Shown piece by piece: positions 28,513 through 38,403 of a stretch of 64,000 nucleotides of DNA (positions are counted from its first letter, which is position 1; each line of letters starts with the position of its first letter). A program made the translations under genes and the position numbers. The stretch is from Bacteroides sp. (GTDB taxonomy: Bacteria; Bacteroidota; Bacteroidia; Bacteroidales; Bacteroidaceae), in the NCBI GenBank assembly GCA_022648295.1, contig JALCME010000023.1, positions 19,279 through 83,278 on the forward strand, read 5' to 3'. Under the pieces are notes generated by a model. It saw only the letters and a program-made list of their open reading frames with translations, was not told the DNA's origin and searched no databases.

Positions 28513-31500
28513 TTAAAGTGTAAGACTGAGTCCGAAAGAGAAAGTCTTTTGCAGGGGATAAGAGTTTCCGGTTCCCTTAATCCAAGAAGATTGAGAGCTG
28601 TCAGTACTACCTCCATCAATAGTTTCAGGATCAAATAGTTTGGTAAGTTTTGTTCCTGTCCAAAGATTCTCTCCGGAGAAGAATATCCGGCATTTGGAGA
28701 TAGAAAATTTCCGAGTGAATGACTGAGGTAGTGTATATCCCAATTGTATGTTTTTTAATCTGATATACGCAGCATTTAAAAGATAACGGGTCTGAACCTG
28801 CTGATTCTGCGTAGCGTGTGCAAAGTTGGGGCGTGGATAATATGAATCTAAATTGGCCTCAAGTTCATGTCCTTCCACTCCTATTGCTTCTGCCCTGAAA
28901 TAATCTTCGTGTTGTTTGTAAGCAGTGGACATCCATTGATTCTGGACAACTCCCCAGAACATATTTCCCGAAGACCAGAAATCTCTTTTCATTACGCCCT
29001 GAAAGAAAGCTCTAAAATCGAATCCTTTCCAATCTGCCGTAAGGTCAATGCCGAATTGATAGCGGGGAGTGCTATTGCCTATTACCCGTTTGTCTCCTGG
29101 GTCATCTAATGTTCCAGCACCTGCTGTAACTCCATCTTTGCCATTTAAATCAGCATACATGATATCGCCGGCTCCCCATTCGGAACCAAAAGGCTGTCCG
29201 CCAACTTTTGTCAGGTGTGCATCCATTTCCTCTTGTGTTTTTGCGATTCCTACTGTTTGATATCCCCATATTTCATTAAGTTTTTTGCCCGGATAATATG
29301 TAGATATAGAATTGGTTGAGTTACTTGGATAGCTTTCTACTGTGCTTTGGGCATCGGATACGACCATCTTTACTCCATAGCCTAACCCATTTCTAAGACG
29401 ATCGTTCCATGATATTTGCAGCTCCCATCCTTGGGTTTTCATATCACAGTTGTTTGTAGCCGGAGCACTTACACCCAATGTCGCCGGTAATTCGGGAGCC
29501 GGTCCAACCATATTGTCTGTGTAGCGTGTATAGATATCGAATGAGCCTGTTAACCGGTTATTAAAAGCTCCCCAGTCCAAACCTAAGTTCCACGTTCTGA
29601 CAGTTTCCCATGTAAGAGAGGTGCTAATCAGATCGCTAACGGAAGCAGTATTAGTGTATGTTCCGTCTTGTAACCATGTTCCCGATGCAGAACCTATATT
29701 CATGGTTCTGTATGTCGGATACCAGGAGCTTGTATTTTGATTGCCTAATTTCCCATAAGAAGCTCTTAGCTTTAATAAATTGATTGTTTTTTCTATGGGC
29801 TTCCAAAAATCTTCTTGAGCAATATTCCATCCTAAAGAGAATGAAGGAGAAGTAGTCCAGCGATTTCCTCTACGGAAACGAGAACTTCCGTCATATCGTA
29901 AATTTGCTTCTGCCAAATATTTTCCTTTGTAATCATAGTTGATCCGTCCGAAGAAACCTGCACTTGACCATTCATTTCTGTATCCAGATGCTTCGTCGAT
30001 TAACGTGCTTCCTGTACCATCTGTACTCGAAGTCAAGTCTAATTCGGTTAAATCATTGGACAATAGGCCGTAGGCCTTTGCGCCAAAGTCGGATTGCTTC
30101 ATCTCTTCCGATTGAAAACCTGCCATTACTTTAAAGTTGTGGGCTTCATTGAATGAGCGTGAATATTCTGAGTACACATTAATATTCATGTAGTTTTCTT
30201 TCTTGTGCTCTTGGTATAAGCTACTTGTTCCTTTGGTATCAACGACATTTCCGGCTACATCATGATTATAAGTGGGTAAACTAACTTGTCGGTTATCATA
30301 AGAATAGGTGCTGTAGTTAAATTCAAAATGTGTTTTCCAATTTTTTATTGGTTCCATGATAAGTGCACCTTGATGGTAATATTGGTCGGTTTGGGTATTT
30401 GTTTTCCCTCCTTCCACTAACCCTAAAGCTGGGGTTGGGCTACTGTATAAATAACCGTTCTCGTCATATACAGGTAAATTAGGCCAGCTTTGACGACCGA
30501 TGTTCAAATATAGACCATCTCCAAAAGAGGTTGGCTTCCAGTAATCGGTTCTTATGAAACGGGTGCTATAGCTAAATTCCAGCCAAGATGTTATTTCTGA
30601 ATTAATTTTAGCTGATATATTGTAACGTTTCAAGTCGTCATCTCCATAATTCAGCAGACCACCTTGATCTAAATATCCTAAAGATGCATAGTATGATGTT
30701 TTCTCATTTCCTCCATTAAAGCTGAGGTTGTGTTCTTGAGAAAATTTGGTTCCTCCATACAACTCATGAAGCCAATCTACATTGGCATAGGCATTGGTAT
30801 AAGGGTCTGCTGCCGGTTTTCCCCAATATACTCCGTCGGTGGGTAATCCTCCTGTGTTACCTTTCCCGGCAGCTTGAAAATCTAGCATCTTTTGCATGAC
30901 ATTATCTGAAAATATAACTCCCCACCCTGCATTTATTGATGCTGAATTGAAGTAGTTTGCAAAATCATAGGAATTCATGGAGTGTGCTAGATTCATTGGA
31001 CTACTGAAGCGGAAGCTATTATTGTAGTTAATAGATGTCTTTCCGGCATGTCCTTTTTTAGTTGTCACTAAAACAACTCCAAATGGAGCACGGGAGCCAT
31101 ATATGGAAGATGCTGAAGCATCCTTTAAAACAGATATGTTTTCAATATCTTGTGGATTTATAGTATTCAGATCACCTTCCATTCCATCAATTAGAATAAG
31201 AGGGCTACCGCTGGAACCTGTGCCGATTGTTCCTTCTCCACGAATATTGATACTCATTGATTTATTAAGTTCACCATTGTTTGTTGTGATTTGCATTCCC
31301 GGTACTATTCCCTGCAGAGCTTGTACTGCATTCGCTACAGGGCGTGATTCAATATCTTTTGTAGTTGCTATACCTACAGAACCTGTTAGATTTATTTTCT
31401 TTTGCGTACCGAAACCTACCACTACTACTTCATCAAGCATTTCGGAATCTTCAATGAGGGTTACTTTAATGAAATTTTTACCATTTAAACTGACCTCTTG

Positions 31501-31800
31501 AGGTTTGTATCCTACATAAGAAATTAGGAAAATGCTTTTGTTAGATGCACTCAATGAGAAATTTCCATTGATATCAGAAATTACTCCTGTTTGTCCTCCT
31601 TTTATTTGTACACTTGCCCCAATAATAGGTTCTCCATTGACATCAACTATTTGGCCTTTTACAACGTTAGTTTGCATAATCGTTTGTTTTTCTTCAGAAT
31701 TGCCATAGACGACTTGTGGGCTACCATATATAAAGATAGACGCCACCATCATAGAGAAGTAAAATTCTCTTGATAGAAATTTTAAAGGATTGTTTTTCAT
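28513..31800 (-). CDS. SusC/RagA family TonB-dependent outer-membrane transporter (SusC3)
   Basis: 1095 residues from the preferred start at 31800 (MKNNPLKFLSREF); the track start at 31833 adds 11 residues before the signal. Signal peptide, carboxypeptidase-D-like domain (VKGQIVDVNGEPIIGASVQI), TonB-box region (MLDEVVVVGFGTQKK), plug (DASASSIYGSRAPFGVVLVTTKKG), barrel ending KTFSFGLSLTL. No STN domain. The first 130 mature residues are strongly similar to SusC1, while the barrels diverge, as expected if an ECF-susC module was duplicated and the transport parts adapted to different glycans. It is preceded by ECF2 (78-bp gap), with no anti-sigma gene. Confidence 0.95.
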   Translation of the reverse strand: MKNNPLKFLSREFYFSMMVASIFIYGSPQVVYGNSEEKQTIMQTNVVKGQIVDVNGEPIIGASVQIKGGQTGVISDINGNFSLSASNKSIFLISYVGYKPQEVSLNGKNFIKVTLIEDSEMLDEVVVVGFGTQKKINLTGSVGIATTKDIESRPVANAVQALQGIVPGMQITTNNGELNKSMSINIRGEGTIGTGSSGSPLILIDGMEGDLNTINPQDIENISVLKDASASSIYGSRAPFGVVLVTTKKGHAGKTSINYNNSFRFSSPMNLAHSMNSYDFANYFNSASINAGWGVIFSDNVMQKMLDFQAAGKGNTGGLPTDGVYWGKPAADPYTNAYANVDWLHELYGGTKFSQEHNLSFNGGNEKTSYYASLGYLDQGGLLNYGDDDLKRYNISAKINSEITSWLEFSYSTRFIRTDYWKPTSFGDGLYLNIGRQSWPNLPVYDENGYLYSSPTPALGLVEGGKTNTQTDQYYHQGALIMEPIKNWKTHFEFNYSTYSYDNRQVSLPTYNHDVAGNVVDTKGTSSLYQEHKKENYMNINVYSEYSRSFNEAHNFKVMAGFQSEEMKQSDFGAKAYGLLSNDLTELDLTSSTDGTGSTLIDEASGYRNEWSSAGFFGRINYDYKGKYLAEANLRYDGSSRFRRGNRWTTSPSFSLGWNIAQEDFWKPIEKTINLLKLRASYGKLGNQNTSSWYPTYRTMNIGSASGTWLQDGTYTNTASVSDLISTSLTWETVRTWNLGLDWGAFNNRLTGSFDIYTRYTDNMVGPAPELPATLGVSAPATNNCDMKTQGWELQISWNDRLRNGLGYGVKMVVSDAQSTVESYPSNSTNSISTYYPGKKLNEIWGYQTVGIAKTQEEMDAHLTKVGGQPFGSEWGAGDIMYADLNGKDGVTAGAGTLDDPGDKRVIGNSTPRYQFGIDLTADWKGFDFRAFFQGVMKRDFWSSGNMFWGVVQNQWMSTAYKQHEDYFRAEAIGVEGHELEANLDSYYPRPNFAHATQNQQVQTRYLLNAAYIRLKNIQLGYTLPQSFTRKFSISKCRIFFSGENLWTGTKLTKLFDPETIDGGSTDSSQSSWIKGTGNSYPLQKTFSFGLSLTL

Positions 31801-31878
31801 AAACTTAATAATTAGAATTGGTTTAACACACAATTATTTATAAGGGGAATATCTTATGTTTTGTCTATAACTTTAGGC

Positions 31879-32394
31879 TTAAATGCATCGCTTTATGTAT
31901 CTGCGTATTTCTTTCCTGCTCATGCACAAATGGTTTTCAATTGTTCGTGGTGAAAGGAAAAGAGCAGCAGAAATTTCTGAAATTGTTTTTTCTTCATATC
32001 TACTCATTATATATACTTTTCTACGTTGTGAGGGAATTGTTTTTAGTATATTCTTTTCTAATGTTAACAAGTCTTTGGCAATAAGTTCGCTTTCCACGTT
32101 ATCAGTGAAGTTCGTAGTACAGTCATATATATATGAGGTGATTTCTATCTTTTTATAGTGCCGACGTAAATAATCTGTCACCAAATTGCGGGTAATGCTG
32201 AAGATAAAGAATTTGATTGTATCGGATTTTAACATTAATTTGTATTCCATAAGGCGTAGGAATACATCTTGGGTAAGGTCTTTTGCATCTTCTTCTTTCT
32301 TTATTTTTTGTAAGATATGGAAGAATATGCAGTAATGGTAGCTTTGATAAACGCTAGCTATCGACTTAGATTTTGTATACGAATTATTTTCCAT
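31879..32394 (-). CDS. RNA polymerase sigma factor, ECF family (ECF2), no adjacent anti-sigma
   Basis: 171 residues from the start at 32394 (MENNSYTKSKS). The track start 32427 lies within the predicted -7 box and is rejected. Region 2: KDLTQDVFLRLMEYK and FFIFSITRNLVTDYLRRHY; region 4: ISEISAALFLSPRTIENHL. Identity to ECF1 is high over the whole length, including the ESE(L/I)IAKDLL.LEK linker, so the two are recent paralogues and might recognise overlapping promoters. First gene of ECF2-SusC3-SusD3. No FecR-type gene is adjacent and SusC3 has no STN domain, so control is likely transcriptional through the promoter-borne inverted repeat and the one-component regulator upstream. Confidence 0.93.
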   Translation of the reverse strand: MENNSYTKSKSIASVYQSYHYCIFFHILQKIKKEEDAKDLTQDVFLRLMEYKLMLKSDTIKFFIFSITRNLVTDYLRRHYKKIEITSYIYDCTTNFTDNVESELIAKDLLTLEKNILKTIPSQRRKVYIMSRYEEKTISEISAALFLSPRTIENHLCMSRKEIRRYIKRCI

Positions 32395-32424
32395 ACTATT
32401 AAACTTTGCGGTTGATCTGTAGCT

Positions 32425-32432
32425 CAAAAGTA
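32425..32432 (-). promoter_or_regulatory. -7 promoter element of the ECF2-SusC3 operon
   Basis: TACTTTTG on the minus strand matches TAnnTTTG, placing transcription start near 32418 and supporting the start codon at 32394. Confidence 0.6.
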
Positions 32433-32503
32433 TGGCGTGGTGGGAGAAAAGTGAGACGTTTTTTCATCCTTTTAGGGATGAAATTCGTATTTTGAGGTTT
32501 TAT

Positions 32504-32526
32504 AGTCTCAATAATAAAATGAGACT
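32504..32526. promoter_or_regulatory. Perfect inverted repeat operator at the ECF2 promoter (site C)
   Basis: AGTCTCA, 9-nt spacer ATAATAAAA, TGAGACT. ATAATAAAATGAGACT matches sites A and B at 14 of 16 positions. It starts 71 bp upstream of the -7 box. The proximal AATCTCATCTCATT motif of the other two promoters is absent here. Confidence 0.6.
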
Positions 32527-32536
32527 GAATATTATT

Positions 32537-35329
32537 TTATTCGTTTGTTTTCCCTATACTCCGGATATATTCATTAGGAGTGATTCCTGTAGCTTTTTTG
32601 AAGTAGCGGAAGAAGGAAGCACGTGAACTGAAGCCACATAACTCGGCAAGGGCACTTAGAGTATACTTGGAGTATTCGTCTTTATCTATAAGATGCTTAA
32701 ATTCTTCTATCCGGTAGTCGTTGATGTAATCGTAGTAATTTTTATTCAAATATTGGTTGAACAGAAAAGACATAGAGTGAGGAGAAGTGCCGAGTAAAGT
32801 AGCTAGATCAGCTAGTTTTAAATCGGGATTTATATATGGTTTTTCCTTATGCATGATATCCGATAAGTGGTCCGATAGTTTTTGGCAATCTTCATTACTT
32901 ATTTTATTCGTTTTATATTTCTCCCCTTTTGTATGTATGGCATCTTCTTCTGGCAGTTGTAGCATGGATGTATCTTGTACCGTTATCGCTTTAGCTTTCC
33001 TGCTCCGGTAATAAAGAAAATAGCCACCGGAGAATACTACGATTAATGCAAGGGTACTCAAACTCCATTTTAACCATGGATAGGCTATATGTATGGCTGC
33101 TTGAATCTCCGATGTTGGGTCTCCAATTTTTCTTAATTTAAAAAGATAATGACCAGAGGATAAATCGTAATACGTGATTTCTGATTGTCCGGTTAATACT
33201 TGCCATTCCTTATCTTCACCTTCCAGCTTGTATTCATAAGTCATGTAGGCAGGCTCGGTGTAATTGAAACTTGAGAAGTAAAGAGTCAAATTGTCTTGAG
33301 ATGAATTTAATTTTATATTATAATGTCCATTTTTTGTGACTCTAGGATGTATTGTTGGCTTTCCGTTAATATAGATATTAGTAATAGCAAGAGGATAATT
33401 GCACTGCTGTATTTTATTCTTTTTGTTGAGATCAAAAAAAATGAGTCCTTTGGAGTTACCCATCCATAATATGTTTTTGTTATCCTTCACTGGTGGGCAG
33501 AAAGTGAATATAGCACTTGGGATGCCATCTATAAAATTATAAGGAATAAAAGTGTTTTCCTTATCGTAACGATATAATCCGTTGGTAGTTCCTATCCAAA
33601 GCCATTTTTCTTTATCTTCTGCTATAAACATGCCGTCTTTTCCAGCCATTGGATTGTTGGAGCCTAACCTATGGAAATTTCCCATTGAAAGAGTGGAGAT
33701 ACACATATTACCTTTGTCGGGCAGAAAATAAAGGTTGTGTTCAGAATCTTCAAAAATTACTCTGATTTTTTCTTTGTCAATTGTGAAGTTGGGAGGGAAT
33801 ATTTCTGTCTTCAGACTTTGTGAAGAGGGGTCCCATATACACAGACCATTTTCCGTGCAAATCCATCCTTTGTGAGTGGAATCGAAAAAGATTTCGTATA
33901 CGTTTCCTTCTGGCAATCTGGAATTTGCAGTAGTGAAATGATTAATTTCTTTGCCATCTTTGTAGCGGTAAAGTCCCATTGAAGTTCCGATCCACAGGTT
34001 TCCTTCATTATCTTCCTTTATGCAGAAAATCTGACCCTTTAGAAAGGGTTGGGCTATATTGGGCTCAAAGTCTCGTATGGAAAGTGCTTGCGGATCAAAA
34101 ACATACATTCCTCCGCCATAAGTTCCTACATAGTATTGACCATGGTAATAGAGGCTGCACATGATCATGCTTGAGCGTAATTCAGGGGATTTGAAACTCT
34201 TGAAACATCTGGTGGTTTCGTTTATGTAGAAGAGTCCGTCACGTGAGCCGATAAGTCGTTCATTATTGTTAATAGCAATGGTACGGACGGGCATGTCTTT
34301 GGAATTGAAATATGGTGGGTAACTGTATGTTGAAAACAGATCGCGCTGATATAGGCTATAATCTAGTCCTAATTGGTAAAAACCGACCCAAAGGAGTCCG
34401 TCTCGATCTACCAATAGGGAGTATACGGAGTTTGAGCGCAGACTTTCGTCTTTACCTTGTTCGTGGCGAAAAGAACGCATAACCTTGTTCTGTCTGGTGG
34501 ATATGAAGTGAACACCATTTCCGTCGGTACCTACATATAACATATCTTTCCCATCGGTGGATATGGAAGAGATCACATTACAGCCCACATCAATGTAATG
34601 ACTGAATTTTCCGGTTGTCTTTTCATAGCGGATAAGACCCTGTTCCATGGTACCCAGATAGATATTCTGGTCTATGAGGGTGATATTACTGTAGCTGTTG
34701 CTGGCTCCGCCTGTAGTTTGGTGAAATGTGATTTTTTTGTCGGATGGGGACATGGAGTAAAGACCTTTGGCAGTGGCGATCCATAATTTCCCTTCGTTGT
34801 CGAGTGACAGACCTGCAATATTATTGGCGGTAGAGAGTACATTGGAATCGATTAAATAATGCTCCGTCTTTTCTTTATTATAGATAAACAGCCCTGATTC
34901 GCTTCCTATATAAAGATTACCTTTGTCATCCTTCAGGAGTGATCTTACCCCGTTTCGTATGAGGTTTGTTTCAATTTGTTCCAATTCCTCTTTTTGGGGG
35001 TTTATCCTCCACAGCCCCATGCCGTTTCCCATCCATATTTTTCTGTCATCTGTTTGGAGGATTACGTTTACTCGTTTTAGTTTTTCATTAGTGCCGGGAA
35101 TCTTATAGTGCTTGAGGCGTATTCCATCGAAACGTTCAAGAGAGTTTCCGGTGCCAATCCATACAAATCCTTCCGAATCCTTATAGAGTGCATTGACTAC
35201 CAGATCGGAAAGCCCTTCCGTGATCGATAGTCCGCGGAAAGTGTATGTATGCGGGTTCCCTGACAGTGTGCTTGATAATAAGAAAACTGTAAAAAGAAAT
35301 ATTAATATGTTCCTTATTGGATATTGCAT
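32537..35329 (-). CDS. Membrane one-component regulator: propeller sensor, Y_Y_Y, TM helix, AraC domain (HTCS without kinase or receiver)
   Basis: 930 residues. Signal sequence, two Reg_prop propellers (EGFVWIGTGNSLERFDG, GNLWIGTSMGLYRYKDG, WLWIGTTNGLYRYDKE), Y_Y_Y domain (YKLEGEDKEWQVLTGQSEITYYDLSSG), a single membrane helix (~755-775, LKWSLSTLALIVVFSGGYF), a ~55-residue linker, then an AraC HTH domain (~835-930; LADLATLLGTSPHSMSFLFNQYL and LSALAELCGFSSRASFFRYF). No HisKA, HATPase or receiver residues exist between the helix and the HTH, and the reading frame is open throughout, so this is an architecture rather than a frameshift. It would have to signal through the membrane by conformational change or oligomerisation. 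It precedes ECF2-SusC3-SusD3, whose operator (site C) is its likely target. Confidence 0.9.
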   Translation of the reverse strand: MQYPIRNILIFLFTVFLLSSTLSGNPHTYTFRGLSITEGLSDLVVNALYKDSEGFVWIGTGNSLERFDGIRLKHYKIPGTNEKLKRVNVILQTDDRKIWMGNGMGLWRINPQKEELEQIETNLIRNGVRSLLKDDKGNLYIGSESGLFIYNKEKTEHYLIDSNVLSTANNIAGLSLDNEGKLWIATAKGLYSMSPSDKKITFHQTTGGASNSYSNITLIDQNIYLGTMEQGLIRYEKTTGKFSHYIDVGCNVISSISTDGKDMLYVGTDGNGVHFISTRQNKVMRSFRHEQGKDESLRSNSVYSLLVDRDGLLWVGFYQLGLDYSLYQRDLFSTYSYPPYFNSKDMPVRTIAINNNERLIGSRDGLFYINETTRCFKSFKSPELRSSMIMCSLYYHGQYYVGTYGGGMYVFDPQALSIRDFEPNIAQPFLKGQIFCIKEDNEGNLWIGTSMGLYRYKDGKEINHFTTANSRLPEGNVYEIFFDSTHKGWICTENGLCIWDPSSQSLKTEIFPPNFTIDKEKIRVIFEDSEHNLYFLPDKGNMCISTLSMGNFHRLGSNNPMAGKDGMFIAEDKEKWLWIGTTNGLYRYDKENTFIPYNFIDGIPSAIFTFCPPVKDNKNILWMGNSKGLIFFDLNKKNKIQQCNYPLAITNIYINGKPTIHPRVTKNGHYNIKLNSSQDNLTLYFSSFNYTEPAYMTYEYKLEGEDKEWQVLTGQSEITYYDLSSGHYLFKLRKIGDPTSEIQAAIHIAYPWLKWSLSTLALIVVFSGGYFLYYRSRKAKAITVQDTSMLQLPEEDAIHTKGEKYKTNKISNEDCQKLSDHLSDIMHKEKPYINPDLKLADLATLLGTSPHSMSFLFNQYLNKNYYDYINDYRIEEFKHLIDKDEYSKYTLSALAELCGFSSRASFFRYFKKATGITPNEYIRSIGKTNE

Positions 35330-35357
35330 TTCATAGTTGGGATTTGCTTCGGATTAG

Positions 35358-35365
35358 CAAATATA
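35358..35365 (-). promoter_or_regulatory. -7 promoter element of the one-component regulator gene
   Basis: TATATTTG on the minus strand, 28 bp upstream of the ATG at 35329. No clear -33 TTTG. Confidence 0.5.
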
Positions 35366-35429
35366 AGGAAAATATCGGTAGTCTACATGGCGGATTAAGT
35401 AAAATCTATCACTATATGGTCCTGCCTTT

Positions 35430-38201
35430 TTAGAAGAGCCTTTTTGATATATCTGTCTCTTTAGTTGAATGGGGCATGCCTTTTATGTTGACAAGAGCTT
35501 CTCCCGTGGTAGTGTAGTACCATCTCTCGCCTTTATATTCCAAAAGAATACTGACGGGTGTTGTTGCTTCAATTGTTACATCGGGAGTTGTGAGCCGGGT
35601 GCCATTGCCAAGAAACAGAGTGATGGTACCGCTTTTATCTTTTCTCCATAGGGCATATGTACCTTTCATATTCATATGACCACTTTCACATTCATTAGAT
35701 GGATTGTCTGAAGAAAGGATGAAATCGGTACATCCATTGCTTTGTTCGATGCATACGGCGATATTACTGTCTTTTTCTTTGCCGTTTACTTTTGGAAAGT
35801 TTACTTGGGATATGCAGCCGGGTTCTTTGACTGATGAAGGTTCGTAAATGGCGACGAACGGATGATGCCAAGCTTCTCCATGCTGACGGGCAACAAAAGT
35901 CAGAGTGGGCTGTTTCCTGATATCGTAAGGCATACCGGGAGTGCGACTCAATCCTTCAGTCATGGGCGCTGATGCTGTGAAAACTTGCTGGTTGGAGTCA
36001 CCTTTCATCCAAAGGTTCATATAGATGTCATCATCGTCTTTCATTCTTACGGTAAAAGTAGCTTTTATATCTTTGTTAGCCGGTGCCATTTTTTTGTTAT
36101 ATAAATAGGAGTATGCATAGAGATGTGCACCTGCAAATGCCAGTTCTTTCGTTGGCTGCAAATTTAAATCGGAACCATCAGTTCCGGTTAATGAAAGAGT
36201 TTGTCCGAGGTTGTGGTAAAAATAGTCGTGCATTTTGTCACCTCCAAACTCTTTCCGGCTACGGAAAATATCCACATAGTAACCTGTCTTGTCACTTGTA
36301 GTCACTATGCCCATTAGGCGTCTTTGATCGGCGCGACTTTCAGGTTCACGGAAGTTGACCTCGCTATAACTGATCGGACTAAAAAGCTTACCTGGGGCGG
36401 AGGGTAAGGGAAAACAGGACTCTAGCTGGAAAGCGTGGTTGCTTTTCATCACTGGATAGCTGGATATGCCATCAACACAGACGGTGTTGTGGCTGGGAAA
36501 TTGAGAGTAATATTCGGCATAATCCATTCCGCTGTATAAATAGAGCCCGATGCCGGCATCCGGCCCCAATACATAGCCTTTGCCGTAGAGCTCCATTGAA
36601 ATGCCATTAGCATGCATGTGATTGCCTAGGCTGGCATTTTGCGAGATCATCAGGCTATGGCGCGGGTTCATCCCGTTACGTTGTACCAGCCATGAGACAT
36701 TGGGCGCATAGAAGAGAGGAGAAACGTAATCTTCTATATGCCCGGGTTTAATTTTTTGTTTCAGTTCAAGCGGTTTATTGTTAAAGAAAGAACTGACCGA
36801 TACTGGTATATTGATGTTCTGTGCTATGGTATTCCCTGCCTCAGAATTGAGACATTTCAGTAGTGCCGTAAAATAGTTTTCCTGTTCTTCTTTCCCATTG
36901 GCTTGTGCGTTTTGAATCATACGGATAAAGAGATTGGGCTTCAGGTAGCTGGGATGTGTATCACCAAAGCCGCAAATCATTCTGTTGGGAAATAGATATT
37001 GTAGGTCGGCGGTTACTGCCTTTGGCAGTACTGGCATGGCCTTTACGAGATCATAATGGAGATTGTTGTCGAAGAGGTTGGTGAAGTCGGCATAGTCATT
37101 GAGTACGACGTTGCTATAGCCGGGACATTCCGCCCAGATTCCAGTGTTTGGGTCGAATCCGTAGTCTGCCAGTCTGGTCAGACTCCATTGGCGTATGCCG
37201 GAATGGTTCATCACATAATCAATGTAGTATTGCCGTCCCTTGTGGTCGAGGTATTGCGAGTTGTCTTCCAGAATGATACCTACATTCATAATATATCTCG
37301 CCTGTATTAAGTTCCAGTTGTTGTGGGGTACTCCGTTGTCTATAATGTTGTCCGCCCACTTCTTGAATGCTCCGGTATAAACAGGCATTTTGTCTTTGTA
37401 ATGCCTTAATAGGTATTCGTACAGAAAGTCGTACAGCGGCACTACGATATTGAGAGCATCTTCGTGGATTACTTCGAAAGAGGTCATACCTACCAAAGTT
37501 TGCTGGTGCCCGTGGTTGAGATCAATAGGGATATTGCGATAGTAGATGCCGCTCATGTAAGTGTCGAACACTCCGGATGCCAATCGGGCATATCGTTCGT
37601 CTCCCGTCAACCAGTACAGAAAAGCAGCATCACGGGCAATGCCGATGATTTCGCAGTTTATATTTTCAATATTACGTCCGGTTTTCGAGGGATGTACCTT
37701 TTCTTGGGGATGTCCGGGCAGGGAATTATTGCAAAAAGTTACGTTGCCGTTTTCATCGTCGTCGTAGGGGATGATGTTTTCCAATTTAGGCCTTCCATAA
37801 GTTGCCATCGTGCCACGTGTGCCAGTGTAGCGCACAGTGGGGACCGGAGCTTTTGGCCCTCCTGTATGGTCAAACGTTTCGCTTTTAATATAGACGTTTG
37901 TAGCATGCGTTTTCCAGTACATTGCTAAGCGCGACAGTAACCAATCGGATTGCTCCTCTGTTCGTTGGACGTAAATGTCCGTCCGTCTTTTTAGTTTTTC
38001 AAAGATGTCTTTTGCCCATGCTTCTTTTTCTATAAGTTTCAGCGTTTCGACCTTACCTTTAGGAGTCGTCATATATCGGGGATGTTCTTGTGGCAAGCTT
38101 TGAGGGATCGGCACTGTCTTTTGCTCTATCTGTGCATGTATAGGGCAAAAATTGAAAAAGAAAAGAATAAGGATATTTATCAGTACATTTGCAAACTTCA
38201 T
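35430..38201 (-). CDS. Heparinase II/III-like polysaccharide lyase, secreted
   Basis: 923 residues, signal peptide ending IHA|Q. The N-terminal half is an alpha/alpha toroid (NINCEIIGIARDAAFLYWLTGDERYARLA; DNGVPHNNWNLIQARYI; GYSNVVLNDYADF), the C-terminal half a heparinase II/III beta-sandwich (SLMISQNASLGNHMHANGISMELYGKGYVLGPDAG; SQFPSHNTVCVDG). The His residues in GNHMHAN and PSHNT and the Tyr-rich DYAEYYSQF segment are where catalytic His/Tyr occur in this superfamily. Predicted to cleave uronic-acid polysaccharides by beta-elimination; it is longer than classical heparinases (~650-770) and resembles the large Bacteroides members. Substrate is not assignable from sequence. It lies upstream of the one-component regulator on the same strand and may belong to that locus. 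Confidence 0.85.
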   Translation of the reverse strand: MKFANVLINILILFFFNFCPIHAQIEQKTVPIPQSLPQEHPRYMTTPKGKVETLKLIEKEAWAKDIFEKLKRRTDIYVQRTEEQSDWLLSRLAMYWKTHATNVYIKSETFDHTGGPKAPVPTVRYTGTRGTMATYGRPKLENIIPYDDDENGNVTFCNNSLPGHPQEKVHPSKTGRNIENINCEIIGIARDAAFLYWLTGDERYARLASGVFDTYMSGIYYRNIPIDLNHGHQQTLVGMTSFEVIHEDALNIVVPLYDFLYEYLLRHYKDKMPVYTGAFKKWADNIIDNGVPHNNWNLIQARYIMNVGIILEDNSQYLDHKGRQYYIDYVMNHSGIRQWSLTRLADYGFDPNTGIWAECPGYSNVVLNDYADFTNLFDNNLHYDLVKAMPVLPKAVTADLQYLFPNRMICGFGDTHPSYLKPNLFIRMIQNAQANGKEEQENYFTALLKCLNSEAGNTIAQNINIPVSVSSFFNNKPLELKQKIKPGHIEDYVSPLFYAPNVSWLVQRNGMNPRHSLMISQNASLGNHMHANGISMELYGKGYVLGPDAGIGLYLYSGMDYAEYYSQFPSHNTVCVDGISSYPVMKSNHAFQLESCFPLPSAPGKLFSPISYSEVNFREPESRADQRRLMGIVTTSDKTGYYVDIFRSRKEFGGDKMHDYFYHNLGQTLSLTGTDGSDLNLQPTKELAFAGAHLYAYSYLYNKKMAPANKDIKATFTVRMKDDDDIYMNLWMKGDSNQQVFTASAPMTEGLSRTPGMPYDIRKQPTLTFVARQHGEAWHHPFVAIYEPSSVKEPGCISQVNFPKVNGKEKDSNIAVCIEQSNGCTDFILSSDNPSNECESGHMNMKGTYALWRKDKSGTITLFLGNGTRLTTPDVTIEATTPVSILLEYKGERWYYTTTGEALVNIKGMPHSTKETDISKRLF

Positions 38202-38403
38202 ATTCTTATGTTTTTAAGTTTTGAAAGGACGCTATTTTAGCTTAATACGAATAAGATACTCTACTTACTCAATAGGGACTTACCCTTCAACTTAGTTTGT
38301 AATCTTCTTCCCAACTTCCTTTCAGGAAAGCTTAAGAGTATATTACGCAATGAATATTTAGTTCACGTATATTTTACATGTCTATATTATAGGAAGTCCT
38401 TTT

